Source: REEB95 sp035632055
GTDB lineage: Bacteria > Pseudomonadota > Alphaproteobacteria > ATCC43930 > CGMCC-115725
Length of the DNA stretch: 45,627 nucleotides
NCBI GenBank assembly: GCA_035632055.1
Contig: DASQHO010000016.1
Coordinates: forward strand, 1 to 45,627
Direction of reading: 5' to 3'
Each line of letters opens with the position of its first letter. Position 1 is the stretch's first letter. The notes under the pieces were generated by a model. It was not told the DNA's origin. It saw nothing but the letters and a program-made list of their open reading frames with translations, and did not search any database. This document shows positions 1-6,480 of this stretch, one piece after another. The translations under genes and the position numbers were made by a program.

Positions 1-242
1 CGGTCGTCGTGGACCGGTCCCGAGAGGGAAGACGATATGGTTGCTATCCAACGCGGGGCGTGTGCGCCCCGTTCTGAAGCCCTCAACGGGTCAGCCGGGG
101 CCGCTCTCAGCGTCTCCTCGAGTCCCCTGAATTGAGCAAACCATTCTGGCTTGAAGCCGCGCCGTCGTTTGTATGGCGTTCCCTTCACATGATGGCGCGT
201 CGCCGACACCGATGCGGCAGCGCCCGTTCGTAGGATACCGAG
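1..242 (+). promoter_or_regulatory. Structured 5' leader of the decarboxylase gene (speF-type candidate)
   Basis: This stretch precedes an ornithine-type decarboxylase and is rich in pairing. A 7-bp GC hairpin with loop TGTG is formed by CGGGGCG (54-60) and CGCCCCG (65-71). CCCGTT (68-73) can instead pair with AACGGG (85-90), so the two stems exclude each other. CCGGGG (95-100) can pair with CCCC (124-127). A short reading frame with a good ribosome binding site runs through all of these. A speF leader RNA motif has been described upstream of alphaproteobacterial ornithine decarboxylase genes; equating this leader with that family is from memory and context, not a covariance-model match. The 5' end lies outside the window or is unknown. 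Confidence 0.55.
37..135 (+). CDS. Short upstream ORF in the decarboxylase leader (candidate leader peptide)
   Basis: This is a 32-codon frame with ATG at 37 and TGA at 133-135. It is preceded by a purine-rich AGAGGGAA at 23-30, a well-placed ribosome binding site. The peptide begins MVAIQRGACAPRSE and ends SSPLN. Codons 6-12 encode the arms of the 54-71 hairpin, so ribosome position would decide which of the two exclusive stems forms. Enterobacterial speF is controlled by a leader peptide that senses ornithine; a similar role here is inference. There is no sequence likeness to the enterobacterial peptide that I can see. It could be a chance frame, but the binding site and the overlap with the stems argue for translation. 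Confidence 0.5.
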   Translation: MVAIQRGACAPRSEALNGSAGAALSVSSSPLN

Positions 243-1382
243 ATGCGAGAAACCAATAAGAAGATCGCCAAGTTCCTGGCAGAGGCCCAACCCGAAACCC
301 CGTGCCTAGTCATCGACCTCGATGTCGTCGGTCAGGCGTACAAATTGTTGCGGCGCTATCTGCCGCTGGCGCGTGTGTTCTATGCCGTCAAGGCGAACCC
401 GGCGCCCGAAATCCTCGGCATGCTGAAGGACCTCGGCTCGAGCTTCGACGTCGCCAGCCGCGCAGAAACCGACCTGTGCCTCGAGCGCGGCGTCAGCGCC
501 GACAACATCTCGTTCGGCAATACGATCAAGAAAGAGCGCGACATCGCTTATGCTTACGAGAAGGGCGTCCGCCTCTTTGCCTTCGACAGCGAAGCTGAGC
601 TCGAGAAGCTGAGCCGCACCGCGCCGGGAGCGCGTGTCTTCTGCCGCATTCTGGTGGAATGCACGGGCGCCGATTGGCCGCTGTCGCGCAAGTTCGGTTG
701 CGCGCCGGAGATGGCGGTCGAGCTGCTGAGGCGGGCTCGCGACCTGGGACTCGATCCGTACGGCATTTCGTTCCATGTCGGCTCGCAACAGACCGACCTC
801 AGCCAATGGGATGGCGCGATCGAGCGCGCGGCACGCATGTTCTCGTTGCTGGCCGAAACCGACATCAATCTCCGCATGGTCAATATCGGCGGCGGCTTCC
901 CGGCGCATTACCGCGGTGACGTGCCGGCAGTCGTCAACTATGCGAACGCCGTGATGGCGGCGATGACCAAGCGTTTCGGCAACAACCTGCCCGAGCTCAT
1001 CGTCGAGCCCGGCCGTTCGATCGTCGGTGACGCCGGCGTGATTCAGAGCGAAGTGGTGCTGATTTCGCGCAAATCAGCGAAGGACCCGAAACGCTGGGTC
1101 TATCTCGACGTTGGCAAGTTCAACGGCTTGGCCGAAACGATGGACGAGGCGATCAAGTACAAGATCAAGACGCCAGCCGATGGCGGGCCGCGCGGTCCGA
1201 CGGTGATCGCTGGACCGACCTGCGACTCAGCCGACATTTTGTACGAGCGGACGGTCTATCGCTTACCGCTCGATCTCAAAGTCGGTGACAAAGTCGAGAT
1301 CCTGTCGACAGGCGCCTATACCTCGACCTACGCGTCGGTCGGATTCAACGGCTTTGCGCCGCTGAAGACCTATTGCATCTGA
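243..1382 (+). CDS. Ornithine/lysine-type decarboxylase, PLP fold III (group IV)
   Basis: The product should decarboxylate ornithine (to putrescine) or lysine (to cadaverine), the entry step of polyamine synthesis in the cytoplasm. At 379 aa it has the short length of bacterial group IV enzymes. Visible motifs are the PLP lysine K50 in FYAVKANP, HVGSQ (178-182), the glycine-rich GGGFP (216-220), EPGRS (255-259), which holds the phosphate and pyridine ring, and C327-D328 in GPTCDSAD, where the Cys and Asp of the partner subunit complete the active site. The ATG at 243 follows AGGA at a short distance. The gene sits behind the structured leader and ends 13 bases inside the convergent DUF1194 gene. 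Ornithine is favoured over lysine because of the leader; the sequence alone does not settle substrate. Diaminopimelate decarboxylase is unlikely given the length and motifs. Confidence 0.9.
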   Translation: MRETNKKIAKFLAEAQPETPCLVIDLDVVGQAYKLLRRYLPLARVFYAVKANPAPEILGMLKDLGSSFDVASRAETDLCLERGVSADNISFGNTIKKERDIAYAYEKGVRLFAFDSEAELEKLSRTAPGARVFCRILVECTGADWPLSRKFGCAPEMAVELLRRARDLGLDPYGISFHVGSQQTDLSQWDGAIERAARMFSLLAETDINLRMVNIGGGFPAHYRGDVPAVVNYANAVMAAMTKRFGNNLPELIVEPGRSIVGDAGVIQSEVVLISRKSAKDPKRWVYLDVGKFNGLAETMDEAIKYKIKTPADGGPRGPTVIAGPTCDSADILYERTVYRLPLDLKVGDKVEILSTGAYTSTYASVGFNGFAPLKTYCI

Positions 1383-2113
1383 GCGAACGTTCTCGCGGGT
1401 GCTGACTCGGCCGGGTCTTGCGCCCGGCCGAAGCGATTCAGGGGCAGCGTTCGGCCGGCGATCTCGTTGATCAGCTTCTCTTGCATGCCCTGGGCGAACG
1501 ACTTGTAGCCCTGCACATCGAGCAGGAATGAACCGCGGCCGCCGACGACGTTTTGATCGTAATAGCTCGACAGCCACGGTTCGTTCCGCAGGATGGCGAG
1601 CCCGTTGATCGTGATGCCCTGCGCTACCAGCACGTCGCGGACATCGCCGGGTTTAGGTCCGATATTCGCGATCCCGTCACCCGATAAATCGATGACCCGG
1701 CGCGCTGGGTGATCGTTGAGCGTCATGAACGCCGCGGCCGCGGCCAACAGCGCGTCGCCGATAGAAGTCAAACCATCTGAGGTGCGATGCGCCGCGCGCA
1801 CCTGCGTGGCAAAAGCTTCCCCGGACGTTTTGTCGAATACACGCGTCCACGGTGCAATTACGACCTGCTTGTCGCGGTCGGACCACTCGATCACCGTGAC
1901 GTCGATGGCTCTCTGCGGCCCGCCGGCAATGGCAGTTAGCACCGCGGGCGTTTCAAATGCCCGCGCGATGCCTTCATGCTGGAGTCGATACTCTCCGGGA
2001 TCGATGCTGCCCGAAACATCGATCGCCATAACCAGCGCAAGATCAGTGTCGGCGGCGCGCGCCGGCAATGCTGCCAGGACGAGCACAGCCGCGAACCACG
2101 CTGCAGCTCTCAT
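1370..2113 (-). CDS. DUF1194 family secreted VWA-like protein
   Basis: The product is a 247-aa protein with a signal peptide (MRAAAWF...ALPARA, cut near residue 20) followed at once by the VWA-type metal site DVSGS (D32, S34, S36). This is the hallmark of the DUF1194 family, which is common in alphaproteobacteria and has no assigned function. A second conserved-looking stretch, VIDLSGDGIANIG, lies in the middle. The start at 2113 was chosen because it begins the signal peptide; the frame stays open upstream but reads as low-complexity basic sequence overlapping the divergent gene at 2194. Its 3' end overlaps the decarboxylase stop by 13 bp in tail-to-tail orientation. An extracytoplasmic, metal-dependent binding role is inference. 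Confidence 0.8.
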   Translation of the reverse strand: MRAAAWFAAVLVLAALPARAADTDLALVMAIDVSGSIDPGEYRLQHEGIARAFETPAVLTAIAGGPQRAIDVTVIEWSDRDKQVVIAPWTRVFDKTSGEAFATQVRAAHRTSDGLTSIGDALLAAAAAFMTLNDHPARRVIDLSGDGIANIGPKPGDVRDVLVAQGITINGLAILRNEPWLSSYYDQNVVGGRGSFLLDVQGYKSFAQGMQEKLINEIAGRTLPLNRFGRAQDPAESAPARTFAQMQ

Positions 2114-2193
2114 GGTGGACAGCAAACAATAAACGCACTGAATTGGCGAGCAATGCTTGCAGGCTCGCGGCCAGGTCAACATAATTGGAGTTG

Positions 2194-2646
2194 ATGGTGC
2201 GATTCGCCTTCGTGCTGATGGCTGCTGTAGCTGCAGTTGGGTTCGCGCGGCTACCACTGGCGGCTGAGCCGCTGTCGTCGCAGAACTGCGCTGCGATCGC
2301 CTTCCATCCGGTGGCGCCCGGAGCCGCCGATGGCGAACAGGAAGCCGGCTATTATAAATCGCGGCTCGGCCGTATCGAGGTGCGCGCCTCGGTGAAGAAA
2401 GGCACCGTCCTGCGTTACTATGTTTCGCTCGACGGCGCGGTACTCGCACCTGTCCACACGTCGTTGCCGCCTTTGGTGGCGGCTTGCGCCAAGGCCAAGC
2501 GGCTGACGCCGCCACTCCATCCGGACAGCAGTTGCGTCGGCGACCGCCTGGTCGTGATGATCGCTGACGCCGATGGCCATCACTATCTGTTGCTATACGC
2601 TCGTCACAGCCACGCTTGGGAATTCTGCAGTGCTGGCCGGGCCTGA
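2194..2646 (+). CDS. Small secreted protein of unknown function
   Basis: The product is a 150-aa protein not recognised as any family. It opens with a signal peptide (MVRFAFVLMAAVAAVGFARLPLAA). The mature part has four cysteines that could pair in the periplasm (in SSQNCAA, VAACAKA, DSSCVG and WEFCSA). The ATG at 2194 has GGAG only three bases upstream, and the TTG at 2185 or GTG at 2197 are alternatives. It is divergent from the DUF1194 gene across about 80 bp and convergent with the S41 peptidase gene. Codon use resembles its neighbours, so I believe it is real, but nothing in it suggests a function. Confidence 0.65.
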   Translation: MVRFAFVLMAAVAAVGFARLPLAAEPLSSQNCAAIAFHPVAPGAADGEQEAGYYKSRLGRIEVRASVKKGTVLRYYVSLDGAVLAPVHTSLPPLVAACAKAKRLTPPLHPDSSCVGDRLVVMIADADGHHYLLLYARHSHAWEFCSAGRA

Positions 2647-2662
2647 TGCCCGCGGCCAGGCC

Positions 2663-4252
2663 TCAGTGCGCCGCGGCAGCGTGAAAATTGTGTGCTAGCC
2701 GGACCGGATCGCTATCCAGCATGCGAGCATAGAGCGCCGGATTTTCAATCAGCTGGTGGGCAACGCGAAGGTCGAGCGGATCGTGCTCGGTTGAAGCCGG
2801 ACATGTGGACCGCAAGGCGGTCCAGCCCGCGTCGTCGAGCGTGTCACGCGCCTCGCTGAGCATTGGTCCGGGGCTTTTCGCCAGAATGGCGCTAACGGTG
2901 GCATTGCTAGAGAGATCGGCGGTGCAGACCGTTGGCACGACGCCGTGGTGATGCAGGAAGTAACCTTTTGGTGTAATCAGGCGCGCCCAGGTGACGGTCA
3001 ATTCGCCGTCGTTCGAGGTCCGCAGCACCGTTTGCACCGTGCCCTTGCCGTAAGACGACGTTCCCACCACGACGGCTCGCCCGGCGTCCTGCAGCGCGGA
3101 AGCGACAATTTCCGAGGCTGAAGCCGAGCCGCCATTTATCAAGACTACCAGCGGTAGCGTCTCCGCATGGTGATTGGTTGGCGCGGCGAAATATTGGAAA
3201 CTTTCCGGGTTGCGGCCGATCGTCGTTGCAATTGTGCCGCCGTCGAGGAACTGGCTCGCCACGGTGACCGACTGATCGAGCAAGCCGCCCGGATTGCCGC
3301 GCAAGTCGAGAACGAACCCCTTCAGATTCTCGCCCAACTCGCGATGTGCGCGGGCCAATGCGTCGACGATGCCATCGCCGGTCTCTTGGTTGAAGCTGGT
3401 GATTTTGATCACCGCGACGTCGCCGAGCTTCTCCAGGTTGACGCTCGGTGGCACGAGATGCGCGCGTTGCAGTGTCAACGTCAAAGGTTTCTCGATGCCG
3501 GCCCGCTGGATGCCGAGAACGACGGTGCTTAGGGCCGGTCCGCGCAGCCGGCTGCGCAATTGATCCGGCGTCAACTTTGTAGATGGCACGCCATCGAGCA
3601 TGACGATGCGATCGTCGATGTGGATGCCGGCGTGCGATGCCGGCGAGTCCGCCATGACCGCTGTAATCCGCGTGTCGGGCTCCTCGCTCAGGACGATGCC
3701 GATGCCGCCATAGCCGTCACGGGCGGCGCGCCATTCGCGCGCAATCGCCGGGCGGGCATAGTGCGAGAAGCGATCGAGTGTCGCCAGCATGTGATCAATC
3801 AGCGCCTGATCGAGCTTATCGGGCGCGACTTTGGCTACTTTGGGCGAGGCGTCGCGCGCCGCTTGCACCAAATTCGCGGTCAGCTTGCCCCAGTCGGCGG
3901 TGTCGAACGGTGCCGGCGCTTGCGCGCGCCAGACTTGGCTGCCGTGGCGAAGTACGACGTCGTCACCGTCGCGACCGACACGGACCTCAGGGTCAAAATT
4001 GGTGAGATCACCGAGGCTCGCGAGTGATAGCGCATCAGCGCGGGTTGCCTCGACGTGATATTCGATAACACTCTGTAAGGTCTCGCTGAACAGCTCTCCC
4101 TCGTCGCCATTGGCAAGTGGAATTGGCCGAACGGCGTTGCCCGCCGGCTGGGCGGCGCAGGCGCAGAGCGCAAGGACCGAAAAAATCGCTGCTTTGGCGA
4201 GGACTTTTGGCACTCGAGCGACGCTTCGGCGAATTTCTCCCGAGGCCATCAT
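2663..4252 (-). CDS. S41 family carboxyl-terminal processing peptidase
   Basis: The product is a periplasmic serine protease of the CtpA/Prc family, 529 aa. The N-terminus is a signal sequence with cysteines at C30 and C32 that may form a loose lipobox. A PDZ domain follows at about 180-260 (YGGIGIVL, DSPASHAGIHIDDRIVMLDG). The S41 core has SFNQETGDG, LDLRGNPGGLLDQ, the nucleophile S378 in GGSASASEI and the general base K403 in YGKGTVQ, 25 residues apart as in Prc. The catalytic dyad is intact. Family members trim C-termini of exported proteins and lipoproteins. The start is one of two adjacent ATGs (4252 or 4249). The gene follows rnr after about 130 bp on the same strand and may have its own promoter there. 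The substrate is unknown. Confidence 0.88.
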   Translation of the reverse strand: MMASGEIRRSVARVPKVLAKAAIFSVLALCACAAQPAGNAVRPIPLANGDEGELFSETLQSVIEYHVEATRADALSLASLGDLTNFDPEVRVGRDGDDVVLRHGSQVWRAQAPAPFDTADWGKLTANLVQAARDASPKVAKVAPDKLDQALIDHMLATLDRFSHYARPAIAREWRAARDGYGGIGIVLSEEPDTRITAVMADSPASHAGIHIDDRIVMLDGVPSTKLTPDQLRSRLRGPALSTVVLGIQRAGIEKPLTLTLQRAHLVPPSVNLEKLGDVAVIKITSFNQETGDGIVDALARAHRELGENLKGFVLDLRGNPGGLLDQSVTVASQFLDGGTIATTIGRNPESFQYFAAPTNHHAETLPLVVLINGGSASASEIVASALQDAGRAVVVGTSSYGKGTVQTVLRTSNDGELTVTWARLITPKGYFLHHHGVVPTVCTADLSSNATVSAILAKSPGPMLSEARDTLDDAGWTALRSTCPASTEHDPLDLRVAHQLIENPALYARMLDSDPVRLAHNFHAAAAH

Positions 4253-4383
4253 GGTTGGCTTAAATTAATGTTTCCCCACCGCAACCATTGTTGCCTTCGC
4301 GCATCCTGGGTTGCAAGCAGATATAGCGTTAAGGGCGCACGTCAAATACAACCCAAACGGAGTATGTGCCGCGCGAATTGTGG
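4253..4383 (-). other. Gap between rnr and the S41 peptidase gene
   Basis: This 131-bp gap is somewhat AT-richer than its flanks. I see no hairpin followed by a T-run and no clear -35/-10 pair. It may hold the promoter of the S41 peptidase gene. Confidence 0.3.
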
Positions 4384-6480
4384 TTAAGACTGTGGCCGTT
4401 TCGATGCCCGGTTGCGCCGCGGCGAGTCCTCGGTCACGGCAAATATCAGGCTGCCGGTGACGGTGTCGGCTTCTGCCAGGCGGACTCGCAGTGGATCGCC
4501 GAGCACGTAGATTTGTCCGGAACGGCGGCCCTTGAGGCTGTGGTGAACGTCGTCGTGAATGTAATAGTCACCCGGCAGCGTACGGATCGGAATCAGGCCG
4601 TCTGCGCCGGTCTCGTCCAGGGTGACGAACAGGCCGGCCCGTGTAACGCCGTTGATGCGCGCGCTGAACTCAGCGCCGACGCGCTCGGCCAGATAGGCCG
4701 CGGTATAGCGGTCGGCGGCGCTGCGCTCGGCGGCGGCCGCGCGCCGTTCGGTCATCGAAATATGCGTGCCGGCGGCCTTGAAGTCCTCCGTGGGTTGCGG
4801 CAGTCCGTCGTGGCCGAAGCGGTACCCCGAAATCAGCGCGCGGTGGACCAACAGGTCGGCATAACGCCGGATCGGCGATGTGAAATGCGCGTAACGCCGC
4901 AGCGACAAGCCGAAGTGACCGAGATTATCGGGACTGTATTCGGCCTGGGCTTGGCTACGCAGCACCAGGGCGTTCACCAGCCGCTCATACGGTGTGCCTT
5001 TGGCGCGTCGCAGAATGGCGTTGAAATGTTGCGGTCGCACGACCTGGCCTCTGGCCAGTGCCAGGCCGTGGATGCCGATACCGTCCAGGAATCGTGCCAG
5101 CGTCGCCACCTTTTCCGGGTCGGGTGAATCGTGCACGCGGTACATGCACGGCTGCTGCAATCGTTCCAACGCCTCGGCCGCAGCGACATTGGCAGCAATC
5201 ATCAGTTCTTCGATCAATTTGTGGCTTTCGAGGCGATCGCGCGGCTCGATTCGCGCAATGCGGCCGGACGGGTCGAGCAGAATGCGCCGCTCGGGAAGGT
5301 CGAGATCGAGCGTGCCCCGGGCGATGCGGGCGCGTTCGAGCGCGCGATAGACGCCATAAAGCGGCTTCAAGGCGCGATCGAGCAGGGTGGCAGTCTTTTC
5401 GTTTCGACGTCCGTCCACGGCCGCCTGCACTTCCTCGTAGGTGAGCCGTGCCGCCGAGCGCATCAGGCCGCGGCGGAAGCGGTGGCGGGTCAATCGTCCT
5501 TCGCCGTCGATCCACAGGTCGACGGCCATACAGGCGCGATCGACGCCTGGCTTCAGCGAACACAGTTCGTTCGACAGCGCTTCGGGCAGCATCGGCACGA
5601 CCCGATCGGGGAAATAGACCGAATTGCCGCGTTCGCGCGCCGCCGCATCGAGCGCGTCGCCAGCGCGGACGTAATGCGCGACGTCGGCAATTGCGACCAC
5701 GGCATGCCAGGCGCCATCGTGCTCCGGATCCGGCGCGGCCCAGACCGCGTCGTCGAAATCGCGCGCGTCCGCGCCGTCGATGGTAACCAGCGGCACGTCG
5801 CGCAGATCGGCTCGGCTGCCAAGGGCGACCGGCTTGGCGCTGGCGGCGATATCGAGGGCAGCCTTGGAGAAGGGGACTGGAATCCCGTGGCTGTGAATCG
5901 CGATGACACTGAAGGCACGCGGATTAGTGCTGTCGCCGATACGTTCGACGATCCGCGCGGCAGGCAAGCCCATTCGCGGATGCTCCAATACCTCGGCTAG
6001 GACGATCTCGCCGGCGGCGGCGCCCTTGGCGTCGCCGGCGGCGACGCTGAATTCAGTGCGGAGCTTACGGTCGGTCGGTTCAATTCGCCCCCCTTGGTGG
6101 CCGACGCGGTAAATCCCGATGACGCGATCGGGCGCACCGCCGACCGCCCGCAGGATCCGCGCTTCGTAAAGGTTGGGGCCGGTCCGACTGAAGCGTGCGA
6201 CCGCGCGCTCGCCGACTCCAAGGGCTGGGGCGCCGCGCTCGGCGATGACGACGATTTCGGGCGCTTCACCCGTCACGCCGACGGCGCGGCCCTGCATTTC
6301 GCCGTCGATATCGAGGCCGGTTATCTCGACGATGCCGATTTCGGGCAGTACGCCGCGCGGCCGATGCCCGCCGCTGCGCGGACGCCGCTCACTCCGCGGC
6401 GGTCGCGGCCTGTTTTTTCTTTGCTGGTGTCTTCGTTTCACGTTTGGCTTTTGTCGCACGGCTGCGGCTGCGTCCGCCAC
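4384..6480 (-). CDS. rnr: Ribonuclease R, lacking the N-terminal helix-turn-helix
   Basis: The product is a 3'-to-5' hydrolytic exoribonuclease that degrades structured RNA. The cold-shock-type segment starts at VLPEIGIVEITG (44-55). The RNB domain has the metal-binding aspartates in DGADARDFDDA (D235, D238, D241, D243, D244) and later TSPIRRYADLLVHR. A C-terminal S1 domain lies at about 600-685, with a short basic tail. At 698 aa it is shorter than most relatives because the usual N-terminal winged-helix segment is absent: the conserved part begins only 37 bp after the topA stop. The first ATG (6480) lies inside topA, giving a 92-bp overlap and a 43-residue Arg-rich leader. No ATG, GTG or TTG lies between the topA stop and V44; the next in-frame Met is M62. 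The catalytic core looks intact. Confidence 0.88.
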   Translation of the reverse strand: MADAAAAVRQKPNVKRRHQQRKNRPRPPRSERRPRSGGHRPRGVLPEIGIVEITGLDIDGEMQGRAVGVTGEAPEIVVIAERGAPALGVGERAVARFSRTGPNLYEARILRAVGGAPDRVIGIYRVGHQGGRIEPTDRKLRTEFSVAAGDAKGAAAGEIVLAEVLEHPRMGLPAARIVERIGDSTNPRAFSVIAIHSHGIPVPFSKAALDIAASAKPVALGSRADLRDVPLVTIDGADARDFDDAVWAAPDPEHDGAWHAVVAIADVAHYVRAGDALDAAARERGNSVYFPDRVVPMLPEALSNELCSLKPGVDRACMAVDLWIDGEGRLTRHRFRRGLMRSAARLTYEEVQAAVDGRRNEKTATLLDRALKPLYGVYRALERARIARGTLDLDLPERRILLDPSGRIARIEPRDRLESHKLIEELMIAANVAAAEALERLQQPCMYRVHDSPDPEKVATLARFLDGIGIHGLALARGQVVRPQHFNAILRRAKGTPYERLVNALVLRSQAQAEYSPDNLGHFGLSLRRYAHFTSPIRRYADLLVHRALISGYRFGHDGLPQPTEDFKAAGTHISMTERRAAAAERSAADRYTAAYLAERVGAEFSARINGVTRAGLFVTLDETGADGLIPIRTLPGDYYIHDDVHHSLKGRRSGQIYVLGDPLRVRLAEADTVTGSLIFAVTEDSPRRNRASKRPQS

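Noticed and set aside
54..71. The GC hairpin in the decarboxylase leader as an intrinsic terminator.
   Set aside because: No T-run follows it; it lies inside the short upstream ORF and has a competing partner.
306..908. A 200-codon open frame on the minus strand inside the decarboxylase gene.
   Set aside because: It is antisense to catalytic motifs of a clear gene and has no ribosome binding site or recognisable domain.
5131..6000. A 289-codon open frame on the plus strand inside rnr.
   Set aside because: It is antisense to the conserved RNB domain and has no family motif; GC-rich genes commonly leave such open complementary frames.
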